DNA of 64,000 nt, taken from the NCBI GenBank assembly GCA_002101905.1, contig LQPU01000019.1:26199-90198 (forward strand), given 5' to 3'. A program made the position numbers and the translations under genes. Within the stretch, counting starts at the first letter, position 1, and each line of letters starts with the position of its first letter. The DNA comes from Mycobacterium shimoidei. Its GTDB lineage: Bacteria > Actinomycetota > Actinomycetes > Mycobacteriales > Mycobacteriaceae. Below are positions 54,013 to 63,053 of the stretch, piece after piece. A model generated the notes under the pieces. That model was not told the origin of the DNA. It was given only the letters and a program-made list of their open reading frames with translations, and did not search any database.

Positions 54013-55530
54013 TCACAGTCCGATCGCGCTGGCCGGCGAGTCGGCACTGTGCCAGCGCCGCAACTGCGGGCCGGGCGCCCAAGTCGAGTGGGTACCACTG
54101 GAAATACGTTCGGGGAGTTGGAGTTTGCAAACCGGACCGCCGTCGAGGTGAGCGGCATCGAACACCAGACAGTAGGAGGCGTCGGCGGCCATATCGGTGG
54201 TCAGAGTGATCAGGTAGCCGTCGTCTTCGCCGCCGCCTCCGGCCCGCGGTGCCATCGCGGTTTCGCTTCCGTAGACGCCCTCGCCGAATGAGTAGCGCTG
54301 TTCGCGGCCGGTCAGGACATCGTGTTTGACCAGACCGTCAAACAAAAACCAGCCCGGCACTCCGGTGGCGGCATAGCTGTAGCGGTAGGGGCGGGCCACA
54401 TAATCGGTGTTGATCATCCCGAATTCGGTGATGGTCTCTGAGCGCTGCTCTTCTGCGACCACACCGGTCGCCAAGTTGAGCCGCCACCGATGCAGCCGCG
54501 CCTGCATGCGGTCGAGCGCCAAGAAGCGAAATACCCGTTGCCATTTGGTGCCGGTGCCGGTGTCCGCAGGTTCTGGGTCGGCCTGAAAGAACCCGTCGAG
54601 CACGATCTCGTCACCGTCCTCGTAGGCGTTGACGAAGTGCAGCACGAACGTCGGCTCCGCCTCGAACCAGCGGATGTCGGCGGTCCCTCCGCGTCGCGGT
54701 AGCACCGCGAACCGCGACGGCATGTCCGGATGGAACCGGGCCACGTGCAGGTCCCTGCTCAACAGTTCGGGTTCCCAGAACAGCGGGAAATCGTTGAGGA
54801 TGACGTAGTTTTCAGTGAACGCCATGTCGTGCGGCAACCGGGGCCCCGGCAGCGGGACATCGGTGTAGTGCACAAGATGATTGGCAGCGTCCACCACGCC
54901 GTAGTGCATATACGGCGCCTGCTTGCTGTAGTTGAAGAACAGCAGCTCACCGGTTCTGGGATCGACCTTCGGATGCGCCGACACACCCCAGTCGAACGGA
55001 AATTTGCCATTCCACTGTTCTTTGCCGAGGGTCTCAGCCGTGTACGGGTCTACCCGATACAAGTCCCCGCACTGGTAAAAGCTGGTCAACGCGATTCCGC
55101 GGTGCACGATGACGTCGGTGCTCGACGCGTCCTTCATCCGCCCCCGGGCACCCCAGCCGTCGTCGCGGCGGGCCAGTGACACCGGCTCGGCCAGGCCCGC
55201 CCACAACGGTCCGCCCGCTTCGGTTTCCGCCAGGAACCCGTCGGTGCGAATGAAGCGGTTGCGGTAGAAGGCTTTTCCGTCGCGGAAACCGACCACGTGT
55301 AGCATGCCGTCGCCGTCGAACGGATGGTAGGTCTTCAACGCCGGGTGTAGCGGGTTCTCGGTATTGCGCAAATACACGCCATCCAAATCGTGGGGAATTT
55401 CGCCCTCCACGGCACTCAGATCGTCGGCGTCCCATTCGGTGGTCTGAGGTCGCCAGGGACCGGTGCGGTAGGGGTGGTCGTCGTCCTCGGGCAGCGTGGA
55501 CAGGTACTTGGCGACGATCTCGACGTCCAT
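54013..55530 (-). CDS. carotenoid-cleavage-dioxygenase-like protein (Rv0913c-type)
   Basis: 505-residue seven-bladed beta-propeller of the RPE65/CCD family, orthologue of Rv0913c (501 aa). Iron-coordinating histidines are expected in VSAHPKVDPRTGE, the HFVNAYEDGDEIVLDGF block and GTHSTWAPG near the C-terminus; VEGEIPHDLDGVYLRNTENP is the typical N-terminal signature. It cleaves a double bond of a carotenoid or stilbene-like substrate; the substrate is unknown. It starts at 55530, 170 nt beyond the mmpL stop, with a 24-bp dyad in the gap. Confidence 0.92.
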   Translation of the reverse strand: MDVEIVAKYLSTLPEDDDHPYRTGPWRPQTTEWDADDLSAVEGEIPHDLDGVYLRNTENPLHPALKTYHPFDGDGMLHVVGFRDGKAFYRNRFIRTDGFLAETEAGGPLWAGLAEPVSLARRDDGWGARGRMKDASSTDVIVHRGIALTSFYQCGDLYRVDPYTAETLGKEQWNGKFPFDWGVSAHPKVDPRTGELLFFNYSKQAPYMHYGVVDAANHLVHYTDVPLPGPRLPHDMAFTENYVILNDFPLFWEPELLSRDLHVARFHPDMPSRFAVLPRRGGTADIRWFEAEPTFVLHFVNAYEDGDEIVLDGFFQADPEPADTGTGTKWQRVFRFLALDRMQARLHRWRLNLATGVVAEEQRSETITEFGMINTDYVARPYRYSYAATGVPGWFLFDGLVKHDVLTGREQRYSFGEGVYGSETAMAPRAGGGGEDDGYLITLTTDMAADASYCLVFDAAHLDGGPVCKLQLPERISSGTHSTWAPGPQLRRWHSADSPASAIGL

Positions 55531-55627
55531 GCCGGCACGCTATTACACACACGACAGCGCCGCGAGGAGAACCTACCGGATGGAGACGGTCCCGCCGGCT
55601 CTCGGCTGAACCGACGGAACCTGGACA

Positions 55628-55651
55628 GGCACGTCGGTCGACCAACGTGCC
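55628..55651. promoter_or_regulatory. 24-bp near-perfect palindrome upstream of the CCD gene
   Basis: GGCACGT (55628-55634) and ACGTGCC (55645-55651) flank GGTCGACC, so 22 of 24 positions are symmetric. It lies 98 nt before the CCD start and 49 nt after the mmpL stop, so it may be an operator for the dioxygenase or the mmpL terminator. No T-tract follows. The remainder of 55531-55700 shows nothing recognisable. Confidence 0.55.
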
Positions 55652-55700
55652 CGCCTGCTTGAGGCGCATTGCCGTTACTGGCGACGGGCAAACCTCGCGG

Positions 55701-58604
55701 CTATCGCAGAGCATGGACGTGCGGCTGGCCACGGTCGTCCGACACGTCATCAATACCCGTGGCGACCAGCGGCGCCGGTCGGGTGCTCACCCGTTGCGGC
55801 CACCAGAACCAGCGTCCCAGCAGCGCGGCGATGGACGGTGTCATGAACGAGCGCACCACCAGCGTGTCGAACAACAGGCCCAGGCCGATGGTGGTGCCGA
55901 CTTGACCGAGGCCGCGCAATTCGCTGACCACCATGGCGGACATCGTGAACGCGAACACCAGCCCGGCCGACGTGACAACGGAGCCGCTGCCGCCCATCGC
56001 GCGGATGATGCCGGTATTGATCCCGGCATGAATTTCTTCTTTGAACCGCGCCACCAGCAGCAGGTTGTAGTCCGAGCCGACCGCCAGCAAGATGATGACT
56101 GCCATCGGCAGCACATACCAATCCAGGCCGAGTCCAACCAGATGCTGCCAGATGAGCACTGACAACCCAAATGCGCTGCCGAGCGAGAGCACCACGGTGC
56201 CGACGATCACGGCTGCCGCGATGACGCTTCGGGTGATGACCAGCATGATGATGAAAATCAGGCACAGCGAAGCGATCCCGGCGATCAGCAAGTCGTACAT
56301 GGTGCCCGCCGCCAGGTCGTGGTACATGGCCGCCGCGCCGCCGAGGTAAACCTTGGAACCCTCCCACGGGGTACCTTTGATGGCCTCGTGCACGGCATGT
56401 TTGACCGGCTCGACGCGCGAGATGCCCTCCGGCGACATGGGTTCGCCTTCGTGCGAGATGATCATCCGCACCGCATGCCCATCGGGTGAGAGGAACATCT
56501 TCAGGCCGCGCTTGAAATCATCGTTGTCGAAGGCCTCCGGCGGCAGATAAAACGAGTCGTCGTTCTTGGCCTCGTCGAACGCATGCCCCATCGCCGACTG
56601 GTTCTCCGTCATAGCCTGCATCTGATCCTGCATGCTCTTCTGACTCTGATACATCGTCAGCGTCATGGTTTTCATGGTCTTCATGCTCTCGATCATTTCC
56701 GGCATCAACGCGACCATCTGCGGCAACAGCGAATCCAGCCGCTGCAAGTCCGGCACCAGGCTCTGAATATCGTCGCTGGTGATGTCGATGCCGTCGAGAG
56801 TGTCAAACAGGGATCTCAAAGCCCAGCACGCCGGGATGTCGAAACAGTGCTTCTCCCAATAGAAGTAGCTGCGGATCGGCCGGTAGAAGTCATCGAATTG
56901 CGAAATCTGGTCCCGGATTTCGGCCACGTCAGCCGCCGTCTTGGTTGTCTTGGCCACGGTCGAATGGGTGACCTCGGCCATCTGCTTGGTGATGCTTAGC
57001 ATCTTTTCCATGTAGTCGACGTTCTTTTGCATCTGGTCGGCCTGGACCAGCAGGTCGGCCATCCGGTCCTGTTGATATTTCTCGTTGAGTCGCTGGGTGG
57101 TGCCCTGCATGCTGAGCGCGAACGGGATCGACGCGTGGTTGATCGGGGTGCCCAACGGTCGGGTAATGGCCTGCACCCGCCCGATCCCCGGGGTGTGGAA
57201 CACGGCCTTGGCCACCTTGTCCATCACCAGAAAATCCGCCGGGTTGCGCATGTCGTGGTCGGTTTCGACCAGGAGCAGATCCGGGTTCATCCGGGCCTGG
57301 GAGAAATGCCGGTCGGCCGCCGCGTAGCCGAGGTTCGCCGGGATATCGGCCGGCAGATACTTGCGATCGTTGTACCCGGGTCGGTAGCCGGGCAGCGTGA
57401 CCAGCCCGACCAACGCGACCGCGATCGTCGCCACCAGCACAGGCCCGGGCCAGCGGGCCACCACGGCGCCGATCTTGCGCCAGCCGCGGATCCGCATGGC
57501 CCGCTTGGGCTCCAGCAAGCCGAACCGACTTGCCACCACGACGACGGCGGCACCGAGCGTCAACGCGGCGGCGACCATGGTCAGCATGCCGATGGCCAAC
57601 GGCACACCCAGGGTCTGAAAGTAGGGCATCCGGGTGAACCGCAGGCAGAAGGTGGCGCCGGCGATCGTCAGCCCCGAGCCCAAGATGACGTGGCCGGTGC
57701 CGCGATACATCGTGTAGAACGCCGACTCACGATCTTGACCGGCGCCGCGCGCCTCCTGGTAGCGGCCGATCAGAAAGATGGCGTAGTCCGTGGCAGCGGC
57801 GATCGCCAGCATCACCAGCAGGTTGGTCGCGAACGTGGAGAGCCCGATGAGGTTGTGGTAGCCCAAAAACGCCACCACACCGCGCGCGGCCGCCAACTCC
57901 AAAAAGACCATTGTCATGACCAGCAACACGGTGCTGATCGCGCGGTAGACGAACAGCAGCATCACCGTGATCACCAAGAAGGTCAGCCCGGTGATCAGGG
58001 CGAGGCTGCGGTCGCCGGCAATCATTTGATCGGCCTGCAGTGGCGCATCCCCGGTTATATAGGCGGTTACCCCCGGGGGCGCCGGAATGCTTTTGAGGAT
58101 GGACTGGACGGCCTCGACGGACTCGTTGGCCAGGCTCTCGCCCTGGTTGCCGGCCAGGTAGACCTGGACGTAGGCGGCTTTGCCGTCGGGACTCTGCGAA
58201 CCCGCCGCGGTCAGCGGGTCGCTCCAGAAGTCCTGGACATTCTCGACGTGTTTCTTGTCCGCGCGCAGCTTGGCGACCAGTTCGTTGTAGTACTCGTGTG
58301 CCGCATCGCCCAGTGGCTGTTGGCCTTCGAGCACGATCATCGCCGAGCTGTCGGAATCGAATTCGTGGAAAACCTCCCCGACACGCTTGATGGCGATCAT
58401 CGACGGCGCATCGTGCGGATTCATCGAAACCGTCCGCATCTTGCCCACGGTGTCCAGCTGAGGGACGACGACGTTCAGCAGCACCGTGACGGCCACCCAA
58501 GCCAGGATGATCGGCACCGCCATCCGGTGGATCCACAACGGCAGGCGTTCGCGCACCGCCTCCACCGGCGCCGGCATGACGTCGGTCGGTGCGTGCGCGC
58601 TCAT
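55701..58604 (-). CDS. MmpL-family lipid/siderophore transporter
   Basis: 967-residue RND-superfamily permease resembling MmpL4/MmpL5. 12 transmembrane helices in two groups; proton-relay DY pairs at D273-Y274 ([16 protein letters not shown]) and in the second half ([17 protein letters not shown]). A large periplasmic loop carries a methionine-rich coiled-coil (about residues 500-700). It exports a lipid or siderophore-type substrate; the substrate is not determinable. No mmpS partner lies next to it: upstream is a tRNA gene. H37Rv has no mmpL here. Confidence 0.93.
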   Translation of the reverse strand: MSAHAPTDVMPAPVEAVRERLPLWIHRMAVPIILAWVAVTVLLNVVVPQLDTVGKMRTVSMNPHDAPSMIAIKRVGEVFHEFDSDSSAMIVLEGQQPLGDAAHEYYNELVAKLRADKKHVENVQDFWSDPLTAAGSQSPDGKAAYVQVYLAGNQGESLANESVEAVQSILKSIPAPPGVTAYITGDAPLQADQMIAGDRSLALITGLTFLVITVMLLFVYRAISTVLLVMTMVFLELAAARGVVAFLGYHNLIGLSTFATNLLVMLAIAAATDYAIFLIGRYQEARGAGQDRESAFYTMYRGTGHVILGSGLTIAGATFCLRFTRMPYFQTLGVPLAIGMLTMVAAALTLGAAVVVVASRFGLLEPKRAMRIRGWRKIGAVVARWPGPVLVATIAVALVGLVTLPGYRPGYNDRKYLPADIPANLGYAAADRHFSQARMNPDLLLVETDHDMRNPADFLVMDKVAKAVFHTPGIGRVQAITRPLGTPINHASIPFALSMQGTTQRLNEKYQQDRMADLLVQADQMQKNVDYMEKMLSITKQMAEVTHSTVAKTTKTAADVAEIRDQISQFDDFYRPIRSYFYWEKHCFDIPACWALRSLFDTLDGIDITSDDIQSLVPDLQRLDSLLPQMVALMPEMIESMKTMKTMTLTMYQSQKSMQDQMQAMTENQSAMGHAFDEAKNDDSFYLPPEAFDNDDFKRGLKMFLSPDGHAVRMIISHEGEPMSPEGISRVEPVKHAVHEAIKGTPWEGSKVYLGGAAAMYHDLAAGTMYDLLIAGIASLCLIFIIMLVITRSVIAAAVIVGTVVLSLGSAFGLSVLIWQHLVGLGLDWYVLPMAVIILLAVGSDYNLLLVARFKEEIHAGINTGIIRAMGGSGSVVTSAGLVFAFTMSAMVVSELRGLGQVGTTIGLGLLFDTLVVRSFMTPSIAALLGRWFWWPQRVSTRPAPLVATGIDDVSDDRGQPHVHALR

Positions 58605-58641
58605 GTGGATTTACTGCCTATCTGCTCGGCCATGGGGGAAG

Positions 58642-58714
58642 TGCCCCCGGCAGGATTCGAACCTGCGACACCGGCTTTAGGAGAGCCGTGCTCTATCCCC
58701 TGAGCTACGAGGGC
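58642..58714 (-). tRNA. tRNA-Arg (anticodon CCT)
   Basis: Read on the minus strand: acceptor GCCCTCG/CGGGGGC (one T-G wobble), D-arm GCTC...GAGC, anticodon stem CGGCT/AGCCG with loop CTCCTAA, and T-arm GCAGG-TTCGAAT-CCTGC. The anticodon CCT decodes AGG (Arg). No CCA is encoded at the 3' end. It sits between the mmpL start and the LLM gene, all on the same strand; spacing is 37 nt and 28 nt. Confidence 0.97.
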
Positions 58715-58742
58715 CGTGCGCTGGCAGCTTACCGGCAGTGCC

Positions 58743-59561
58743 TCATCGCAGCTCCGCAATCACCTTGGCGAACCCCTCGGCGTGATTTTCCTGCACGGTG
58801 AACGACGTCAGCCCGTACGTGTCGCGGTATCCGCGCAGCCGCTCGGCGATGTCTGGTGGCGACCCGCTCAACACCGCGGGCAAGGCCAATATCTGTTCAT
58901 CGGACAGCGTCGGCACATACCTGCGGGTCAACGACAGATCGGGCATACCCGAGTTGTCGGTCGGCACCGCGGTGATCGCCAGGTTCAGCTCGAGCCGCTC
59001 GAAGCGGTCACCGGCAGCGGCGCGAACGAAGTCGATGCGTTCGGCCAGCGGATCGGCAACCGCGCCCGGGTTGGCGCCGGTCAATCCGATGATGTCGGCG
59101 TAGCGGGCCGCCACCGTCAGCAACCGATCACCGTTGCCGGCGATCAGGATTGGCACGCTCGGCAGGTGCTTTTTCATATAGGTGGTGACGTGCTCCAGAT
59201 AGTCGACGCGCTGGCGTGCGGCCGGGTACGGCAGCTCAGCGGCCTCGAATTCTTCCTTCACGTAGCCCGCGCCGAGGCCGAGCTCGAGACGGCCGTCGCT
59301 GAGTAGATCGACCGCGCCGGCGTCGCGCGCCAACAGGGCCGGCTTGTAAAAGCACGCGTTGAGCACATAGGTGCCCACCCGGACCGTGGTGGTGGCCTGG
59401 GCGATCGCGGTCAGCGCGGGAAACGGCGCCGGCGCACCGAGGTGATCGGGCAGATGCAGCGCGTCGAACCCGAAGTCCTCCAACCGGCGTGCCTTGTCCA
59501 CCAGTGCGGCGCGTGACCTGAACCCGTGGATGCCGATCGAAAACCGAAAGTCCTTGCTAAT
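58743..59561 (-). CDS. LLM-class F420-dependent oxidoreductase, probable ATT start
   Basis: 272-residue (from ATT) luciferase-like protein: N-terminus KDFRFSIGIHGFRSRAALV, then VDKARRLEDFGFDALHLPDH, LLARDAGAVDLLSDGRLELG and LGAGYVKEEFEAAELPYPA. It uses coenzyme F420 or flavin in this family; substrate unknown. The first GTG (59501) would remove the conserved FRFSIGIHG strand. An in-frame ATT at 59561 lies 6 nt after GGAGG of GGAGGTGA, the best start signal, so an ATT start is preferred. Confidence 0.85.
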   Translation of the reverse strand: MSKDFRFSIGIHGFRSRAALVDKARRLEDFGFDALHLPDHLGAPAPFPALTAIAQATTTVRVGTYVLNACFYKPALLARDAGAVDLLSDGRLELGLGAGYVKEEFEAAELPYPAARQRVDYLEHVTTYMKKHLPSVPILIAGNGDRLLTVAARYADIIGLTGANPGAVADPLAERIDFVRAAAGDRFERLELNLAITAVPTDNSGMPDLSLTRRYVPTLSDEQILALPAVLSGSPPDIAERLRGYRDTYGLTSFTVQENHAEGFAKVIAELR

Positions 59562-59597
59562 CAGTCACCTCCGAGGGAGTCGGACCGCTCCCGAGCC
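59562..59597 (-). promoter_or_regulatory. leader with strong Shine-Dalgarno and competing hairpins before the LLM gene
   Basis: On the minus strand GGGAG (59585-59595 area) can pair with CTCCC (59577-59581 area), while the same CTCC can instead pair with GGAG of the GGAGGTGA Shine-Dalgarno (59564-59576 area). These are mutually exclusive pairings, as in translational attenuators. Short stems only, so the structure is tentative. Confidence 0.3.
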
Positions 59598-59642
59598 TGT
59601 AGCCAGGGCGGAAAACTGCGAGAAGCGACCGCCCTAACTACA
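59598..59642 (-). terminator. stem-loop after the GGCT/PGA-hydrolase fusion gene
   Basis: TGTAG-cc-AGGGCGG (59598-59611) pairs with CCGCCCT-aa-CTACA (59629-59642): 12 paired bases with a 2-nt internal loop and a 17-nt loop. It lies 15 nt beyond the fusion-gene stop (59658) on the minus strand and before the LLM leader, the right place to end the mntH operon. No U-tract follows. Confidence 0.6.
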
Positions 59643-59657
59643 GTTTCGGCGCGATCG

Positions 59658-60737
59658 TCAGCGTACATTCGGCTTCTTGCGCCACGATCTCGCCGGGGCC
59701 ACTAAGCCCTGCACCAGAGCGGACGTCACCGGTGAGAGCCCGTCGTCTCCGGGCAGCGGGCTGCGCGGGCTGATGCCCCGCACCCGAGTCGGAAGTTCCA
59801 GCTGCGTGCCGCCGCTCCGTGTCCGGTTGACCGGGTTATTCGGGTGCAGGCCGCGCAGCTCGACCGGGATCTGGTCCAGGTCGGTCACCACCTGATAGCC
59901 CGGCAAGTCCAGGTGCTCGGCGACATGGGCGGCCAGCGCGCGGTTGCGGCCACCGGCCAGCAGCTGGGTGCCGCGCCCGATCCGGCCGTAGCCGTGCAGC
60001 GACACCGTCACGTCGACGTGGTCGAGGAATTCCGCGAGCCGGGCGGACTCCTCGGGACAAAAGCGCGCCGACGACAGGTGGTGCGGGTAGCGGTCGGGGT
60101 GGCGCACCAGATACACCGATGCGTCGGCGGCGTCCGCGGCGCGTTCGGCGATCACGTCGGTCATCTCTTCCAGTCCGCCGCCGTGGATCGCGAGGAACCC
60201 GAAACGCGACCGCAGCCGGCTCGCCTCGAGCACCCCACCGTCGGCCAGCAGTTCTGAAAGCGACTGCGGCGCAGGCGATGTCGACGACGCTGCGGGCCGT
60301 CGCCAGGTAGCGGGATCCCATCGGCGCAAAAAGTCGATCCAGCGTTGCGGCAGCCCGTGATGAATTGCGCCGCCGATGATGCGCTCGAGGTAGCCCGGCC
60401 GCGGCGGCCCGGGATCGACCCGGTGGTCGATGTAGACCCACGCGGGCGACGACCCGTGGTCGGTGTGCACGATCAGCTGGTCGCGCCGGTAGCGGTGCGG
60501 CACACCCTCAGCGCTGTCCAGGGTGGCCAGGTCGTGATCGGACAGTCGCCACAGCACCCCGTGCACTTCGGTGCCGGTGAACGGCTCGACCGTAGCCACC
60601 CCGCGCTGGTTGATCAGCCAGTCGTGGTTGCCCAGGACCGCCGGAAGTGGCTCCGCCGCGTCGGGGCATCGTCGCGCCATCTGCTCTACGCACAGGTTCG
60701 ACCCATACGCGAAGTAGGCGTGACGGCGATGCGGCAT
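59658..60737 (-). CDS. gamma-glutamylcyclotransferase / poly-gamma-glutamate hydrolase fusion (Rv0923c-type)
   Basis: 359-residue two-domain protein at the Rv0923c position. Residues about 1-135 are a GGCT/AIG2-like domain (YFAYGSNLCVEQMARRCP, GVLWRLSDHDLATLDSAEG). Residues about 165-340 resemble the PGA-hydrolase family found in phages and actinobacteria (FGFLAIHGGGLEEMTDVIAE with the Zn-binding H, VTVSLHGYGRI, GGRNRALAAHVAEHL). Both domains handle gamma-glutamyl bonds, so it may process gamma-glutamyl peptides. It follows mntH immediately. Confidence 0.82.
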   Translation of the reverse strand: MPHRRHAYFAYGSNLCVEQMARRCPDAAEPLPAVLGNHDWLINQRGVATVEPFTGTEVHGVLWRLSDHDLATLDSAEGVPHRYRRDQLIVHTDHGSSPAWVYIDHRVDPGPPRPGYLERIIGGAIHHGLPQRWIDFLRRWDPATWRRPAASSTSPAPQSLSELLADGGVLEASRLRSRFGFLAIHGGGLEEMTDVIAERAADAADASVYLVRHPDRYPHHLSSARFCPEESARLAEFLDHVDVTVSLHGYGRIGRGTQLLAGGRNRALAAHVAEHLDLPGYQVVTDLDQIPVELRGLHPNNPVNRTRSGGTQLELPTRVRGISPRSPLPGDDGLSPVTSALVQGLVAPARSWRKKPNVR

Positions 60738-61964
60738 TCAGCCCTTCACCGTCAGGACGATCAGCATCACATTGAGCACACTAATCAGCACCCCGACCAC
60801 CCAGCCAACGACCGTGGTGAGCCGATGATTGACGTCGGGACCCATCAGGCGCCGGTCGCTGGTCAGTCGGACCAACGGCAGCAGCGCCATCGGGATACCG
60901 AACGACAGCACGACCTGCGATAACACCAGGGTGCGGGTCGGGTCGAGGCCGACCGCCAGGATCAGCAGCGACGGGGCCAGCGTGACCAGCCGGCGCATCA
61001 GCAGCGGCACCGCCCGGTACAGCAATCCCTGCATGATCATCGCGCCGGCATACGCGCCCACCGACGACGAGGCCAGCCCCGAGGTCAGCAACCCGATCGC
61101 GAAAAACACCGCGATCGTGGGGTTCACCGTGTCGCGCACTGCGGCGTAGGCGCCGTCGATGGAACCGGTACCGCCGCGACCGGCCATGTTGAGGGCCGCG
61201 ACCAGCAGCATCGCGCCGTTCACACCTCCGGCAACGACCATGGCCAGCCCGACGTCCACCCGGGTCACCCGCAGCAGCCTGCGCCGTTGTGGTCCGGCAG
61301 CGGGGTGACCGTGCCGGTCGCGGGCCAGCCCGGAGTGCAGGTAGACGGCGTGCGGCATGACCGTGGCACCGAGCATCGCGGCCGCCAGCAGCACGCTTTC
61401 GCTGCCGCGAAATCGCGGTGTCAGCCCGCCGATCACGCTGCCCGGCGGCGGGGTGGCGACAAAAAAGCTGGCCGTGAACCCGACGGCGATGATGAGCAGC
61501 ATCCCGGTGATGACCCGTTCGAACAGCTGCTGGCCGCGGCGGTCCTGAATTCCCAGCAGCAGCAATGACACCAGCCCCGTGATCACCCCGCCGACCAGCA
61601 ACGGCAGACCGAACAGGATGCGCAGTGCCACCGCCCCACCGATGACTTCGGCGACGTCGGTGGCCATCGCGACGATCTCGGCCTGCGCCCAGTAGGCCAG
61701 GCGCGCCGGACGACTCAGCGCCGCCCCGACCGCCTCCGGCAGTGTGCGCCCGCTGACCAGGCCCAGCTTGGCCGACAGGTACTGCACCAGGCCGGCCATC
61801 ACGTTCGCCGCGACGATGACCCACAGCAGCAGAAACCCGAACTGCGCGCCGGCGCTGACGTTGGCGGCCACATTGCCCGGGTCGACGTAGGCGATCGCGG
61901 CGACGAATGCCGGTCCGAGTAGATACCAGCCGGTTTTATGCCTGGTCTGGGCGGCCTGAGTCAT
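60738..61964 (-). CDS. mntH: NRAMP-type divalent metal transporter MntH
   Basis: 408-residue NRAMP transporter, orthologue of Rv0924c (428 aa). Helix-1 metal motif YVDPGNVAAN (DPGN) and helix-6 motif VMPHAVYLHSG (MPH) are intact; the conserved transport loop GRTLPEAVGAAL-like region follows TM3. It takes up Mn2+ and Fe2+ with protons. The stop abuts the fusion-gene start, and its start overlaps the upstream DapB-like gene stop by 1 nt (TGATG). No Mn or Fe regulatory site was seen upstream, since it lies inside an operon. Confidence 0.94.
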   Translation of the reverse strand: MTQAAQTRHKTGWYLLGPAFVAAIAYVDPGNVAANVSAGAQFGFLLLWVIVAANVMAGLVQYLSAKLGLVSGRTLPEAVGAALSRPARLAYWAQAEIVAMATDVAEVIGGAVALRILFGLPLLVGGVITGLVSLLLLGIQDRRGQQLFERVITGMLLIIAVGFTASFFVATPPPGSVIGGLTPRFRGSESVLLAAAMLGATVMPHAVYLHSGLARDRHGHPAAGPQRRRLLRVTRVDVGLAMVVAGGVNGAMLLVAALNMAGRGGTGSIDGAYAAVRDTVNPTIAVFFAIGLLTSGLASSSVGAYAGAMIMQGLLYRAVPLLMRRLVTLAPSLLILAVGLDPTRTLVLSQVVLSFGIPMALLPLVRLTSDRRLMGPDVNHRLTTVVGWVVGVLISVLNVMLIVLTVKG

Positions 61965-63046
61965 CAGGTCGGAGCGTATAGCCCCCGTCCGGTGACCAAC
62001 GGCAGGTCCAGGGTTGTGCGGATGCCCGGCGGGGCGGCCACCACGGCGGGGATGGCGTTGACCACCCGCATCGCGGTGGCCACCAGCCCGGCATGGTTGT
62101 GGTCGCCGTTGGGACTGCTCAGGCAGATGTCCACGGCATACGACGGCTCGCCGGTGATCTCGACGCGATACGAGCCACCGGGTTGGGCGGGTTGCGGCCA
62201 GTCCGGCTGCAGGTCCTCGCGCAACCGGGTGACGTGTTCGAGGACGACGGCAGGTTTGCCGTTCACCATTCCCAGCACCTCGAAGCGCAGTGCGGCCGCG
62301 CCGCCCTTCGGGATGTGCCCGGCTGCGATGTCGAAATCATCTGGGGCAGGGTGCCTTTCGTGACGCTCAGTGACCTCGTCGAGCTCGATGCCCAGACCGG
62401 CGGCCAGCTGGCGCACCACCGAGCCCCAAGCCAGGCTCAGCACGCCGGGCTGCAGCAGCATGGGGGTTTCATCGAGTGGCTTGCCGAAGCCCATGACGTC
62501 GAACATGACGGTCGCGCTGTCATAGGTGGCGTAGTCGACGATCTCCATGCACCGGATCTGCTGGATGTTCTGACAGGTACCGGCCAAGGCGAGCGGCAGC
62601 AGATCGTTGGCGAAACCCGGGTCGATGCCGTTCACGAACAGACTCGAATTACCGTCCCGCGCAGCATCTTCCAGTGGAGCCAGCATCTCTTGCGGGATCA
62701 CCTGCCAGGGATATTGCAAAAACACCGCACTGCTGCCGACGACGTTGATCCCGGCGGCCAGGATGCGCCGGTAGTCGTGGAGCGCGTCGGCCAGCCTATT
62801 GTCGGCCATTGCGGTGTAGACGGCGCATTGCGGCTTGGTGGCCAGCACCGCTTCAAGGTCGGTGGTGGCTGCGATGCCGGTCGAGACATCAAGTCCGGCA
62901 AGCTCTCCGGCGTCTTTGCCGGACTTGGCCTCCGATGACACCCATACCCCGGTCAGCTCGAAACCGGGGTTGGTGATGAGCGCCCGCAGTGCGTGGACGC
63001 CGACGTTGCCGGTGCCGATTTGGGCCACGCGAATGGTTTCGCTCAT
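61964..63046 (-). CDS. NAD(P)-binding, DapB-like oxidoreductase (Rv0926c-type)
   Basis: 360-residue protein, orthologue of Rv0926c (358 aa). Rossmann motif VAQIGTGNVGVHALRALI at the N-terminus, GVWVSSEAKSGKDAGEL, then DYRRILAAGINVVGSSA and GIDPGFANDLLPLALAG. It resembles 2,4-diaminopentanoate dehydrogenase/dihydrodipicolinate-reductase-like proteins, but the substrate is unknown. The SDR gene lies 7 nt upstream and mntH is coupled downstream. Rv0925c, between them in H37Rv, is missing. Confidence 0.9.
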   Translation of the reverse strand: MSETIRVAQIGTGNVGVHALRALITNPGFELTGVWVSSEAKSGKDAGELAGLDVSTGIAATTDLEAVLATKPQCAVYTAMADNRLADALHDYRRILAAGINVVGSSAVFLQYPWQVIPQEMLAPLEDAARDGNSSLFVNGIDPGFANDLLPLALAGTCQNIQQIRCMEIVDYATYDSATVMFDVMGFGKPLDETPMLLQPGVLSLAWGSVVRQLAAGLGIELDEVTERHERHPAPDDFDIAAGHIPKGGAAALRFEVLGMVNGKPAVVLEHVTRLREDLQPDWPQPAQPGGSYRVEITGEPSYAVDICLSSPNGDHNHAGLVATAMRVVNAIPAVVAAPPGIRTTLDLPLVTGRGLYAPT

Positions 63047-63053
63047 AGTCCCC

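Noticed and set aside
56000..58703. A long plus-strand open frame antisense to the mmpL gene (about 57027-58703)
   Set aside because: It reads as His/Arg/Gln-rich shadow sequence opposite a clear MmpL protein and runs through the tRNA gene.
60738..61970. A manganese riboswitch or MntR site directly before mntH
   Set aside because: The mntH start overlaps the preceding gene, leaving no leader, and no yybP-like or MntR-box sequence was seen upstream of the operon.
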